Origin: a virus
IMG/VR virus record: IMGVR_UViG_3300042936_000502
Coordinates: 1-27,319 of that record
Reading direction: 5' to 3' (one strand)
DNA length: 27,319 nt
Numbering within the stretch: position 1 is the first letter of the stretch; each line of letters begins with the position of its first letter. Position numbers and translations under genes: made by a program. This document shows positions 1 through 6,760 of the stretch, piece by piece. The notes under the pieces are model-generated. The model saw only the letters and a program-made list of their open reading frames with translations, made no database searches and had not been told where the DNA came from.

Positions 1-768
1 GAGCTTGCCGTAAATAAAACTTTTTCCGTATCTGTTGGTGCTGGTGGCGCTGGTGGTACTGCCCCACCCACTGCTAACTCTATTAGCGGAACTACTGGCT
101 CTGACTCTATATTTGCTACAATCACAAGCCTCGGCGGTGGCGGTGGTGGCGCTTTGGACGGAGCTGGTGGTTCTTCAACACTTCCTGCTGGTAAAACTGG
201 TGGAGCTGGTGGTGGTGGTCAGGGTTCTGGCTATGATGGCGTTGGAAGCAACAAGGGATTGGGAACAACTGTTCAAGGTTTCGATGGTGGTAATGGTTGG
301 GGTAGCACTACAACAGCAGGTCATCAAGCTGGTGGTGGTGGTGGTGGTTCTGGCGCTGTCGGCGTAAATGGTTCTACAACTGTGGGTGGTAATGGTGGAG
401 CTGGAATATCCTCAGCTATCACAGGTACATCTGTAACTAGAGGCGGTGGTGGTGGTGGTTCAAAACGCTCAGCTACACAAGGTGCTGGTGGAGCTGGTGG
501 TGGTGGTGATGCGGTAGTCCCTGCTCTAAGCGGTGCTGGTGGTCCAGGAACAGCTAACACAGGTGGTGGTGGTGGTGCTGGAACAACGGGTGATGTGACT
601 CCTGGTCGCGCTGGTGGTGCTGGTGGTTCTGGTGTTGTTATACTTAGGTATTCTTCTAGTTTTACAATTACTTTAGGGGCTGGGCTAACTGGCTCGACAG
701 CAACTGTCGGTGCAAACAAGGTAACTACAATTACCGCTGGAACTGGAAATGTGAGTTGGGCAGCATAA
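1..768 (+). CDS. Glycine-rich tail/appendage protein, C-terminal part (5' truncated)
   Basis: The frame is open from the first base, so the gene starts upstream of the window; an internal ATG at 154 is not needed. About 255 codons remain. Most of the protein is long runs of glycine with interspersed Ala, Ser and Thr, encoded by GGT trinucleotide runs, followed by a short beta-rich tail (around VVILRYSSSF and the final 40 residues). Phage glycine-rich domains of this kind form polyglycine-helix bundles at the tips of tail fibres or other appendages. Its place at the end of the tail genes and before the lysis genes fits a distal tail protein. The stop overlaps the next start (TAATG). Function is assigned by composition and position, not by a specific family match. 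Confidence 0.75.
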   Translation, partial: ELAVNKTFSVSVGAGGAGGTAPPTANSISGTTGSDSIFATITSLGGGGGGALDGAGGSSTLPAGKTGGAGGGGQGSGYDGVGSNKGLGTTVQGFDGGNGWGSTTTAGHQAGGGGGGSGAVGVNGSTTVGGNGGAGISSAITGTSVTRGGGGGGSKRSATQGAGGAGGGGDAVVPALSGAGGPGTANTGGGGGAGTTGDVTPGRAGGAGGSGVVILRYSSSFTITLGAGLTGSTATVGANKVTTITAGTGNVSWAA

Positions 769-1127
769 TGGCGCATTACGCTTTTTTAGATAGTGACAAC
801 AAAGTCACAGAGGTCATTGTCGGCATAGATGAAACCGAGCTAATCGAAGGATTAGATACCGAAACTTGGTATGGCAACTTTAGAGGTCAAGTCTGCAAAA
901 GAACAAGCTATAACGGAAACATTAGAAAGAACTACGCAGGTATCGGTTACACCTACGATGCTGGGCGTGACGCTTTTATTCCACCTAAGCCTTATGACTC
1001 TTGGTTACTTGACGAGGCAACTTGCCGTTGGGAAGCTCCAGTAGCCTACCCAACTGACGGCTTTACTTACACTTGGAACGAAGCAGAAGTAGATTGGGAG
1101 CTTCAGGACTTCTCTGAAGAAGCATAA
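768..1127 (+). CDS. Small virion-associated/tail protein, hypothetical
   Basis: A 119-residue protein starting at the ATG that overlaps the preceding stop by one base; an upstream in-frame TTG at 756 is less likely because the TAATG junction recurs at the next gene. The C-terminal half has a motif seen in many phage tail-region proteins: GIGYTYD followed by DAFIPPKP, a Trp-rich stretch and a Cys-containing segment before APVAYPTDG. Proteins with this pattern are usually encoded beside tail fibre genes. The residues suggest a small beta-rich structural or appendage protein. No enzymatic motif is visible. It also ends in a TAATG overlap with the next gene, so it is translated with the lysis genes. 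Confidence 0.7.
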   Translation: MAHYAFLDSDNKVTEVIVGIDETELIEGLDTETWYGNFRGQVCKRTSYNGNIRKNYAGIGYTYDAGRDAFIPPKPYDSWLLDEATCRWEAPVAYPTDGFTYTWNEAEVDWELQDFSEEA

Positions 1128-1372
1128 TGGCTGAGGAAACTACCTCAGTTCGCATTACGCAAGCTGACATCTACAAGAAGCAACTTGAGCATGGAGAGAT
1201 TCTGGTCAAGGTATTACAGAAACTAGATCACCTTGACGATGTGCCAGAACGCCTTAGAGAAGTAGAACTGACCCTTGCCAGACTTGCTTGGATTGAGCGC
1301 ATCGCCTACACAGGTTTGACAGGATCAGCAATCGCAATCATTGGCTTGATAGCCGCAACGATAGGAAAATAA
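1127..1372 (+). CDS. XhlA/holin-like membrane protein
   Basis: An 81-residue protein with a charged, probably coiled-coil N-terminal part (residues 10-55, rich in Lys, Glu and Leu) and one hydrophobic C-terminal segment (about residues 60-79, GLTGSAIAIIGLIAATIG). This is the architecture of XhlA/hemolysin-type phage lysis accessory proteins and of some single-span holins. It is locked between the tail gene and the endolysin by TAATG overlaps at both ends, which supports a role in lysis. The family is inferred from architecture and neighbours; no conserved motif makes it certain. Confidence 0.65.
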   Translation: MAEETTSVRITQADIYKKQLEHGEILVKVLQKLDHLDDVPERLREVELTLARLAWIERIAYTGLTGSAIAIIGLIAATIGK

Positions 1373-2040
1373 TGACCACATGGATTAGACCAGTTGACGG
1401 CGGCACTATCTCTGACACCTTTTTAGGACACAAGAACCGAGCAAAGCCAGCCCTAAACCCTGGCATTGACTACGCTGTTGCGACTGGAACACCAGTCAAA
1501 GCAGTCGCTGATGGAACTGTCATAGGCGTTGTCAATACCTTTACTGGCTCTGGTGGTCGAATGATTTTTATGAGCTTCCCATCAGGCCACAACGCAGACT
1601 ACCTACACCTATCACGCATTGATGTTGTCGCTGGTCAGCAGGTCAAGCAAGGTCAGGTAATCGGGCTTTCTGGTGGATCAGGTCTTGGCAAAGAAAACGG
1701 CTACGGCGCTCACCTTCACTTCTCATTTCGCGTTGGTGGCAAGCCAACAATGGGTGCTGGCAACATTGACTACGAAGCCTTTAGAGGCGCACCTACAAGT
1801 GCCATACCTAGCAAACCTGCCTCACCTGCTAAGGCTGGATCAAGAGCCTACCGAGGGACAGAGCTAAAAAAGGGTGAGCCAGCAGGTCCAGATGTTCTTT
1901 ACCTACAAAACAAGCTAGGTGTAAACCCACCTGGTCCATTCGGTCCAATGACTCATACTGCTGTTGTTGCTTTCCAAAAGAAGCATGGCCTATTAGCAGA
2001 CGGAATCGTTGGCCCTCTAACTTGGTCAAAACTGGGATAG
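1372..2040 (+). CDS. Endolysin: M23 peptidase domain plus peptidoglycan-binding domain
   Basis: A 222-residue two-domain lysin. Residues 1-125 are an M23 (LytM/lysostaphin-like) metallopeptidase: PGIDYA with Asp33, [16 protein letters not shown] with His79, [10 protein letters not shown], and AHLHF with His114 and His116. Residues about 130-158 are an Ala/Pro/Ser linker and 159-222 a PG_binding_1 repeat ([33 protein letters not shown]). It would cut peptide cross-bridges of the host wall. There is no signal peptide, so release depends on a holin. One oddity is that the first zinc ligand, His in the usual HxxxD motif, is Asn29 here (codon 1456-1458), so zinc binding may be altered. A strong hairpin terminator follows. 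Confidence 0.9.
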   Translation: MTTWIRPVDGGTISDTFLGHKNRAKPALNPGIDYAVATGTPVKAVADGTVIGVVNTFTGSGGRMIFMSFPSGHNADYLHLSRIDVVAGQQVKQGQVIGLSGGSGLGKENGYGAHLHFSFRVGGKPTMGAGNIDYEAFRGAPTSAIPSKPASPAKAGSRAYRGTELKKGEPAGPDVLYLQNKLGVNPPGPFGPMTHTAVVAFQKKHGLLADGIVGPLTWSKLG

Positions 2041-2041
2041 C

Positions 2042-2869
2042 TTGCTCAAACAATTACAAACTTCAAAAAGCCTACGGATAATCTCTGTGGGCTTTTTTGT
2101 TTTCTTTATGGTCTGGCAACCTATCCCTGCCTATGCCGCACAAGCCTCAGCAACTGTAATTTGCCAGAACGCAAACGGAAATCAACAGACCTACGGAATT
2201 GGATGGAACAATGAAAACGACTACTTCTTGGATAAAGGCAACATTCCCCAGCACTTCTGCGAGGGTGGCTTTGCTGGTGAGTTCACCACTTTTGTTAGCG
2301 TGGTATCTTTTGACGGCAGTGAGCTGGATTCTACTTTGCTTTACCATCCTGGTTATGTTCCTGATCCCGAGCCTAGCCCTGTACCATCTGCTGGGCCTAG
2401 TCCAGAAGTTACTCAAGAGCCGGAAGTGATTGAGCCTAGCCCAGAGCCAACAATCGAACCTAGCCCAGAGCCAGCGCCTGAGCCTACGATTGAACCCAGC
2501 CCTGAACCTACTGTTGAACCTCAGCCTGAACCTGCCCCTGCCCCAGCAGTTGAACCCACGCCAGAGCCAGAACCTACTGTCATTAGCCCTGTAAGCCCCG
2601 TAGAGCCGATTGAGCCTGAAATAAGCCCATCACCAACCCCAAGCCCTGATAACACGCCTACGCCGATTGTAGAGCCTGAAGCCGAGCAAAGTTTGATAGA
2701 AAACATCGCTGCCTTACCTCAACTAGCGTTAGAACAGGTTGCTAAACTTGTAGAGAACCTACGCTCAATCGGCTCTGATTTAAGTCCAGAGGTGCGAGAG
2801 CAGTCGCAACAAGTGATCGTTGCCTCTGTGATTGTTACCCAAGTTGCATTGGCAGGTAGGAAGTTTTGA
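2042..2869 (+). CDS. Secreted Pro/Glu-rich repeat protein in lysis cassette, unknown function
   Basis: A 275-residue protein. From TTG 2042 the N-terminus is a good signal peptide: basic n-region ([11 protein letters not shown]), hydrophobic core around residues 13-25, and an Ala-rich cleavage region ending PAYAA near residue 33. A small domain with two Cys (residues 35-110) follows, then about 100 residues of PSPEP/EPTIEP repeats, a polar segment, and a mildly hydrophobic C-terminus ([14 protein letters not shown]). Pro/Glu spacers usually reach across or along the cell wall. The TTG start is chosen because later starts (GTG 2087, ATG 2108) lack the basic n-region. The start overlaps a strong terminator hairpin. 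I do not recognise the family; a wall-spanning lysis or superinfection-related role is speculation. Confidence 0.65.
   Translation: MLKQLQTSKSLRIISVGFFVFFMVWQPIPAYAAQASATVICQNANGNQQTYGIGWNNENDYFLDKGNIPQHFCEGGFAGEFTTFVSVVSFDGSELDSTLLYHPGYVPDPEPSPVPSAGPSPEVTQEPEVIEPSPEPTIEPSPEPAPEPTIEPSPEPTVEPQPEPAPAPAVEPTPEPEPTVISPVSPVEPIEPEISPSPTPSPDNTPTPIVEPEAEQSLIENIAALPQLALEQVAKLVENLRSIGSDLSPEVREQSQQVIVASVIVTQVALAGRKF
2065..2098 (+). terminator. Rho-independent terminator hairpin after endolysin
   Basis: A 14-base-pair stem (2065-2078 with 2084-2097, two G-T pairs) with a five-base loop is closed by an A5 run on the left and a T6 run on the right. This is a textbook intrinsic terminator 25 bases after the endolysin stop. 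It lies inside the sequence that would encode the signal peptide of the next gene if that gene starts at TTG 2042, so it may attenuate rather than fully stop transcription. Confidence 0.75.
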
Positions 2870-3024
2870 AGTTTCTCAAAGACCAGCTCGACCAGTCTTG
2901 GACCATTCTCGGCTTAGGTATCGCTTGGGTAGTGCTTGAAGGCTCTGCCAAAGACTTTGTAGGTTGGGCAATAATCGTGACAATACTCATCTGGGCAGCA
3001 ACTTACCCTTTACGAAAGGACTAA
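2866..3024 (+). CDS. Small two-span membrane protein, holin candidate
   Basis: A 52-codon frame starting with TTG that overlaps the previous stop (TTGA). The product has a short charged start (KFLKDQLDQ), a first hydrophobic segment (about residues 11-25), a short loop with Glu, Lys and Asp, a second hydrophobic segment (about residues 31-46) and a basic end (PLRKD). Two short spans with a charged C-terminus match the shape of class II holins. The next gene starts four bases after its stop. It fills an otherwise empty 158-base gap in the lysis cassette. Confidence 0.65.
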   Translation: MKFLKDQLDQSWTILGLGIAWVVLEGSAKDFVGWAIIVTILIWAATYPLRKD

Positions 3025-3027
3025 CTC

Positions 3028-3273
3028 ATGTGGTTAGACATTATTAGACGAACCTTTGCAGTCATCATCTTGAAGGTCACCGGTATCTTTGTTGGTGGAG
3101 CTGTCATCGGTCTTGAGGTTATCCAGGCTGTGGCTATGGCTGCCTTTGCTGGTGTGATTGATGTGGCTCAAGAGCTATCTCGGTCTTACCTTGCAGACGG
3201 CAAGATTGACCCAGACGAGCTAAACAAGAGCTTTGGCAAGATTGCCGATAAAGGCCCTAGCTCGAAGCCCTGA
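3028..3273 (+). CDS. Membrane protein of the lysis cassette, holin-like
   Basis: An 81-residue protein with an amphipathic basic start (WLDIIRRTFAV), a long hydrophobic/Ala-Gly-rich stretch (about residues 12-46) able to form one or two membrane helices, and a polar tail containing DGKIDPDEL, which resembles the second half of an EF-hand loop. Small membrane proteins with a DGK-type tail are common next to actinophage endolysins. It ends 17 bases inside the convergent WhiB gene, so the two messages overlap at their 3' ends. Which of the membrane proteins here is the true holin cannot be decided from sequence. Confidence 0.7.
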   Translation: MWLDIIRRTFAVIILKVTGIFVGGAVIGLEVIQAVAMAAFAGVIDVAQELSRSYLADGKIDPDELNKSFGKIADKGPSSKP

Positions 3274-3532
3274 GCTTTACCCGTTCCTCATAGGTAGTGC
3301 CACCCCAAATGCCGTACATTCCTGCTGACAGGGCATAGTCAAAGCACCTTAGCCTGACTGGGCAGTCGTTACAAATCTGCTTGGCTACATCCACCATGAC
3401 TTGCCTAGATTCAGGGTCAGGCTCATCGTTTGGGAAGAATACGCTTGGCAACTCGGCACATTGGACACCATCGTTGTTTCTTATGGCTTCTTGCAACTCA
3501 ATATATTTGCGTTCAATCTGGCGTAATGTCAT
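3257..3532 (-). CDS. whiB: WhiB-family iron-sulfur transcriptional regulator
   Basis: A 91-residue protein with all four cluster-binding cysteines (Cys25, Cys54, Cys57, Cys63 in the CNDCPVRLRC block) and the GIWGG turn (residues 74-78) followed by a basic C-terminal stretch. WhiB proteins bind a [4Fe-4S] cluster and act with the housekeeping sigma factor; they are confined to Actinobacteria and their phages, which fixes the host phylum. The minus-strand message has a ribosome site (AAGGTG) five bases before ATG. It is the only clear minus-strand gene in the window and is divergent from the recombination/replication block, so it may regulate lytic genes or host genes. Confidence 0.95.
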   Translation of the reverse strand: MTLRQIERKYIELQEAIRNNDGVQCAELPSVFFPNDEPDPESRQVMVDVAKQICNDCPVRLRCFDYALSAGMYGIWGGTTYEERVKLRASS

Positions 3533-3569
3533 AGGTACACCTTAGAGTGATAACACGACAAATAGCAAA

Positions 3570-3594
3570 GCCACGCCGAAAGAGTTAGCGTGGC
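3570..3594. promoter_or_regulatory. Inverted repeat in the WhiB/YqaJ divergent intergenic region
   Basis: GCCACGC (3570-3576) and GCGTGGC (3588-3594) form a perfect seven-base-pair inverted repeat with an 11-base spacer. It sits in the 94-base gap between the divergent WhiB and recombinase genes, where both promoters should lie. No T-run follows, so an operator is more likely than a terminator. No clear -35/-10 pair was assigned. Confidence 0.4.
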
Positions 3595-3626
3595 CTTGCG
3601 ACAAGATGAAAAGAGAGGGAAACACC

Positions 3627-4517
3627 TTGCCAGTAAATAAACTACCAGCAGAAATAGACACGCTTCTTGAGGCAGTGCTACTTGGTGACTTTGCCAACGG
3701 CAGTCAAGAGTGGCACGACCTACGCGATGAGCCTGGCGCAGTAGGCGGATCAGACATCGCTCCGATTGCCGGACTCTCACAATGGGAATCCGCAATCACC
3801 AAGTGGGCAAAAAAGACAAAGCAGATACCTGACGAGATAACACCAAATATGTCAATGCGACTTGGTACAAAGCTCGAAGCACCAATCCTAGAAATCTTTA
3901 CCGAGGAACACCCAGAGCTAACTGTTTACGAAACAGGCACTTGGGCAAACAAAGAAAACCCTTGGGCAAGATCAAACCCTGACGGCCTTTATCAAACCGA
4001 AGATGGTAGCTGGGGAATTGTAGAAGTGAAATTCAGTCGTGATTACTGGACAGGTGTGCCACAGGCTTATCGCGCACAAGTGCTTTGGTACATGAAGGTC
4101 TTTGGAATTAGGCAAGCAAAGCTAGTCGCGCTTGCAGGGTCAAGCTACCAAGAGTATGACATCGAGTGGGATGAGTTTGAGGCACAGATACTTTGGGATG
4201 CTGCTATTCGGTTTAGAGAAGCTTGCCTAGAAATGAAAATGCCTTATTGGGATGGAAGCAACTCCACATTAGAAACCATTAGGGCGCTTTCTCCTGGTAT
4301 CACAGACACCGAAGTTGACCTTGATGATTTAGGTATGCACTACATAAATTCGGTCACAGAATTAGACAAGGCTACTGCCAAGATGACAGAGCTAAAAGCT
4401 AGAGTTATACAAGCAATGGATGGAGCAAAGCGAGGTCTAATCTTTGGCGAGCATTTTCTTAGCCTTAGATCAAGAGCTGGTGGAGCGCCGTTCCTACACC
4501 AAGAGAAAGGGAAATAA
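3627..4517 (+). CDS. YqaJ-family phage recombination exonuclease
   Basis: Belongs to the YqaJ/lambda-exonuclease-like PD-(D/E)xK nucleases, which degrade one strand of duplex ends for phage recombination. Counting from the in-frame ATG at 3606, GGSDIA is at residues 47-52, GTKLEAPI with a catalytic-type Glu91, SNPDGLY with Asp126, and VEVKFS with Glu140 and Lys142. The start is put at TTG 3627 because GAGAGGG lies seven bases upstream, the same site and spacing as before the ATG at 6098; the ATG at 3606 has no ribosome site. The probable annealing protein follows directly, giving the usual exonuclease/annealase pair. Confidence 0.9.
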   Translation: MPVNKLPAEIDTLLEAVLLGDFANGSQEWHDLRDEPGAVGGSDIAPIAGLSQWESAITKWAKKTKQIPDEITPNMSMRLGTKLEAPILEIFTEEHPELTVYETGTWANKENPWARSNPDGLYQTEDGSWGIVEVKFSRDYWTGVPQAYRAQVLWYMKVFGIRQAKLVALAGSSYQEYDIEWDEFEAQILWDAAIRFREACLEMKMPYWDGSNSTLETIRALSPGITDTEVDLDDLGMHYINSVTELDKATAKMTELKARVIQAMDGAKRGLIFGEHFLSLRSRAGGAPFLHQEKGK

Positions 4518-5039
4518 ATGGCACACTTCAACCTCAATGAATATCAAACTGTCCAAGAACGCATTGATTTATTCTGGAAAAAATACCCGACAGGTCGGTT
4601 CAAGCTAGACATAGTTAGCATGACGGACAACCAGGTTGTAATCAAAGCTTCGGTCTGGACAGATAGGAACGACAAGCATCCAACAACTGTTGACTTTGCC
4701 GAAGAAAGAATTGGCACATCACCGGTAAACAAAATTAGCCATGTCGAGAACTGTGCTACAAGCAGTTTGGGCCGCGCAATTTCGGCTCTAGGGAATGAGT
4801 TTAGCCCGAAGGGTAAAAGACCTAGCCGAGAAGAAATGGATAAGGTTTCAAGAAATACAAAAGCAACAGCTAAGGATTGGTCAGCAATGGCAGACGCTTT
4901 AGGCGATGACATTGAGGGTCTACGATTGTTATACAGCGAAGCCAAAACAGGTGGAGCAACAACCGAAACACTCGACAAGATCAAGGCAATCGCTAATGGA
5001 CTCGCAAGCAAAAAGGATACTGATTCAGTCAATCCTTGA
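4518..5039 (+). CDS. Probable single-strand annealing recombinase (ERF/Sak-like)
   Basis: A 173-residue protein directly after the exonuclease stop, with AGAAAGGGAA as ribosome site. Its centre has HVENCATSSLGRAISALG (residues about 75-92), matching the E-x-x-ET-S-x-(I/V)-GRAL-x-x-LG signature shared by phage annealing proteins of the ERF/Rad52-like groups. The N-terminal part is beta-rich (FKLDIVSM, VVIKASVW) and the C-terminal part helical and charged. Position next to a YqaJ nuclease supports the role. The exact superfamily cannot be fixed by eye; a different ssDNA-binding function is possible. Confidence 0.65.
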   Translation: MAHFNLNEYQTVQERIDLFWKKYPTGRFKLDIVSMTDNQVVIKASVWTDRNDKHPTTVDFAEERIGTSPVNKISHVENCATSSLGRAISALGNEFSPKGKRPSREEMDKVSRNTKATAKDWSAMADALGDDIEGLRLLYSEAKTGGATTETLDKIKAIANGLASKKDTDSVNP

Positions 5040-5211
5040 ATTACAGGAGTGCCTACAAGAACAATGGAAACTGGGCGAGCTAGAAATAGTTAGTAACCTA
5101 TGGGACATACAAAGAGAACGAGCAGAGAGGCTCAAGCATGGAAATTATTACACCAGGCCACATAGTCGAGGAACTACAAAGGCTGACAAGGGAGATGGAC
5201 AAGGGAGCTAA
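4996..5211 (+). CDS. Hypothetical small protein, overlapping both neighbours
   Basis: A 71-residue frame from ATG 4996, overlapping the end of the annealing protein by 44 bases and the start of the next gene by 74 bases. The first 45 residues look protein-like (amphipathic helix ILELQECLQEQWKLGELE, then IVSNLWDIQRERAERLKHG). It covers the otherwise unexplained 98-base gap between the flanking genes. The last 25 residues lie in the overlap and are low in hydrophobic residues. The long overlap leaves real doubt about its 3' end. Confidence 0.5.
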   Translation: MDSQAKRILIQSILELQECLQEQWKLGELEIVSNLWDIQRERAERLKHGNYYTRPHSRGTTKADKGDGQGS

Positions 5212-5476
5212 TGCTCTCTACGATGCCGAGTGCAAGCTGGCAGATGCTGAGTCAGCTTATGACAGGGCAATCTCGCTATCCTTTATCAATAACTCAGGGA
5301 CTGTGGCAGACCGGCAAGCTGTCGCTAAGTTACAGGCAGTAGACGAAAAGCTGAAAGCTGATCTGGCAAGGGCTGAATACAACAGGGTCAAGACCAAGAT
5401 GAGAGCCTTGTCAGACCAAGCAACCATGATGGCTGTAATTAGCAAGAATGTCGAACTTCAGTGGAGAAACGCTTAG
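5138..5476 (+). CDS. Hypothetical coiled-coil phage protein
   Basis: A 112-residue, almost wholly helical protein with heptad-like runs (IVEELQRLTREMDKGANALYD; KLADAESAYDRAI; KADLARAEYNRVKTKMRALSD). Proteins of this length and pattern occur beside recombination genes in many actinophages and have no established function. It starts at an ATG six bases after an AGAGAGG-like stretch. A structural or scaffold role in the recombination/replication complex is only a guess. Confidence 0.7.
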   Translation: MEIITPGHIVEELQRLTREMDKGANALYDAECKLADAESAYDRAISLSFINNSGTVADRQAVAKLQAVDEKLKADLARAEYNRVKTKMRALSDQATMMAVISKNVELQWRNA

Positions 5477-5492
5477 CTGGTAGCCTAGGCAG

Positions 5493-5717
5493 GTGATAGC
5501 CGAATCCTGCTCCTGTGGGGCCAAAATAAGAACTGATGACGCTCAGGCAATCAAACTTGTCCGAGAGTGGCGGCGTAGGCATACTTGTTTGACCGACAAC
5601 ACCGACAACACCGACATTGTTGAAGCAGTCAATGGTGGCGTAGCAGACACCACAATTGCTTTAGGATTCCAACCTGGTGAGATGCCAGCCAAGATTTATG
5701 ATCCGTTCGATGACTAA
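5493..5717 (+). CDS. Small Cys/His protein, putative zinc-binding
   Basis: A 74-residue protein from GTG 5493, preceded by AGGCAG. The N-terminus has CSCGAKIRTDD, then a helix ending in EWRRRHTC, so Cys-x-Cys plus His-x-x-Cys could form one zinc site; this CSCGA...WRxxHxC pattern is common in small actinophage proteins. The middle is coded by a short tandem repeat of nine bases (5593-5614) giving TDNTDNTD. Function is unknown, perhaps nucleic-acid binding. Confidence 0.65.
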   Translation: MIAESCSCGAKIRTDDAQAIKLVREWRRRHTCLTDNTDNTDIVEAVNGGVADTTIALGFQPGEMPAKIYDPFDD

Positions 5718-6051
5718 GAAAGAATTTGATAAGTATCTCCAGCGTGACCGAGGCTGTTGGCATTGTGGCAGTAATGGCGATGACCTAATACCTCACCACA
5801 GGCTCAACAGAGGCATGGGAAGCAAGAACTCAAAGGCAAGTGACCCAAGCAACATTATTGTTCTTTGTAGCCAAGCTAACGGCTTGCTAGAGAGCAATGC
5901 TAAGTTTGCCGAGCTAGGTAGAAAATTCGGTTGGAAACTTAGGCAGCACGAATCGCCGACTGAAGTGCCTATCTTCGGTCATGGTGGTTGGTGGCTACTA
6001 AATGATGATTTTACAAAAGATTTGCTAGAAACAGAACCAGAATACTTTTAG
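5710..6051 (+). CDS. HNH-like protein of actinophages (Cys-Cys/His-His type)
   Basis: About 113 residues from ATG 5710, which overlaps the previous stop by eight bases; in-frame ATGs at 5677 and 5698 are further upstream. It has GCWHCGSNGDD, then LIPHHRLNRGMGS, then SNIIVLCSQANGLLESN, and ends with a Trp-rich GGWWLLNDDF. This matches a group of actinophage proteins annotated as HNH endonucleases, with CxxC, His-His and Asn-containing core elements; the third HNH His position appears to be Asn, so nuclease activity may be reduced. It sits between recombination genes and the replication initiator. Confidence 0.65.
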   Translation: MTKKEFDKYLQRDRGCWHCGSNGDDLIPHHRLNRGMGSKNSKASDPSNIIVLCSQANGLLESNAKFAELGRKFGWKLRQHESPTEVPIFGHGGWWLLNDDFTKDLLETEPEYF

Positions 6052-6097
6052 GTGCTAAAGTCCACCTAGGGAATTTACAAAAAGAGAGGGTAGCTAC

Positions 6098-6760
6098 ATG
6101 AGCATCGAAGCTGTGGCATTAGTTCTAAATCAATCAAAAGCAACCGGTAGGGCAAAACTTGTCCTTATTGGAATTGCTAATCATCTTGGAGATCAAGGCG
6201 CTTGGCCCGCGATTAGCACCCTTGCTCGCTACGCCAATGCCTCAGAGCGTTCGGTCAAGCGTGACATCCAAGAACTTGTAGAGCTTGGTGAGCTGAAGGT
6301 AGAGGTTCAAAACGCCCCAACTCAAACCCAATACAAAACCAATCTTTACTGGCTCACAATCGGGTCAGGGGTGACAGATTCGGCATCAGGGGTGACAGAC
6401 TGGGTAAGCAGGGGTGACAGCTCAGGTAAATCAGGGGTGACACCTGTTGGCACGCAAAACATAATATTAACCATCAAAGAACCATCAATGAAACAGGCTG
6501 AAAATGAGTTTGATAATTTCTGGAATCTTTACCCTAAAAAGGTCGCTAAGTCTGAAGCACTAAGAGCCTGGAATAAAGCAACTAAGAAGAAAACCGCTGA
6601 TGAGTTATTGAAGCTGACCAAAGCCTACGCCGAGGGTAAGTTACCAGAAGATAAATACATTCCGTACCCTGCCTCATGGCTAAACAAAGAACTTTATGAG
6701 AGTGTTGAACTCGCTGAAGCAAAACCTTTGCCTAAGCTCTTTGTAGGGAGAATCAAATGA
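6098..6760 (+). CDS. Winged-helix replication initiator protein
   Basis: A 220-residue protein with a strong GAGAGGG site seven bases before ATG. Residues 5-75 form a winged helix-turn-helix (AKLVLIGIANHLGDQG, ISTLARYANASERSVKRDIQ, LVELGELKVE), typical of phage O/DnaD-like initiators. Residues about 85-125 are a linker coded by the iteron region. Residues 130-210 are a helical domain with FDNFWNLYPKKVAKSEALRAW, found at the C-terminus of many phage replication proteins and thought to contact the helicase. The helicase gene follows with an ATGA overlap. A small hairpin (6049-6068) lies just upstream and could be an operator. Confidence 0.8.
   Translation: MSIEAVALVLNQSKATGRAKLVLIGIANHLGDQGAWPAISTLARYANASERSVKRDIQELVELGELKVEVQNAPTQTQYKTNLYWLTIGSGVTDSASGVTDWVSRGDSSGKSGVTPVGTQNIILTIKEPSMKQAENEFDNFWNLYPKKVAKSEALRAWNKATKKKTADELLKLTKAYAEGKLPEDKYIPYPASWLNKELYESVELAEAKPLPKLFVGRIK
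6366..6442. repeat. Four iterons inside the replication initiator gene: candidate origin
   Basis: CAGGGGTGACAG occurs at 6366-6377, 6387-6398 and 6409-6420, and CAGGGGTGACA at 6432-6442. The start-to-start spacings are 21, 22 and 23 bases, about two helical turns, so all face one side of the DNA. The 22-base step shifts the third copy into another reading frame (it reads RGDSS where the others read GVTD or GVTP), so the conservation is of DNA and not of protein. An AT-rich stretch (6454-6500) follows. Iterons inside the initiator gene next to AT-rich DNA are the design of the lambda origin in gene O. Confidence 0.8.

Noticed and set aside
324-776. Minus-strand Pro-rich open frame of 150 codons
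   Set aside because: It is the mirror of the GGT-rich glycine repeat; Pro runs come from ACC/CCA complements, and there is no ribosome site.
4544-5032. Minus-strand open frame of 162 codons opposite the annealing protein
   Set aside because: The plus-strand frame has the conserved annealing-type motif, ribosome site and context; the minus frame is its shadow.
6366-6442. Possible CRISPR array
   Set aside because: Repeats are only 11-12 bases with 9-11 base gaps inside a gene; iterons fit better.
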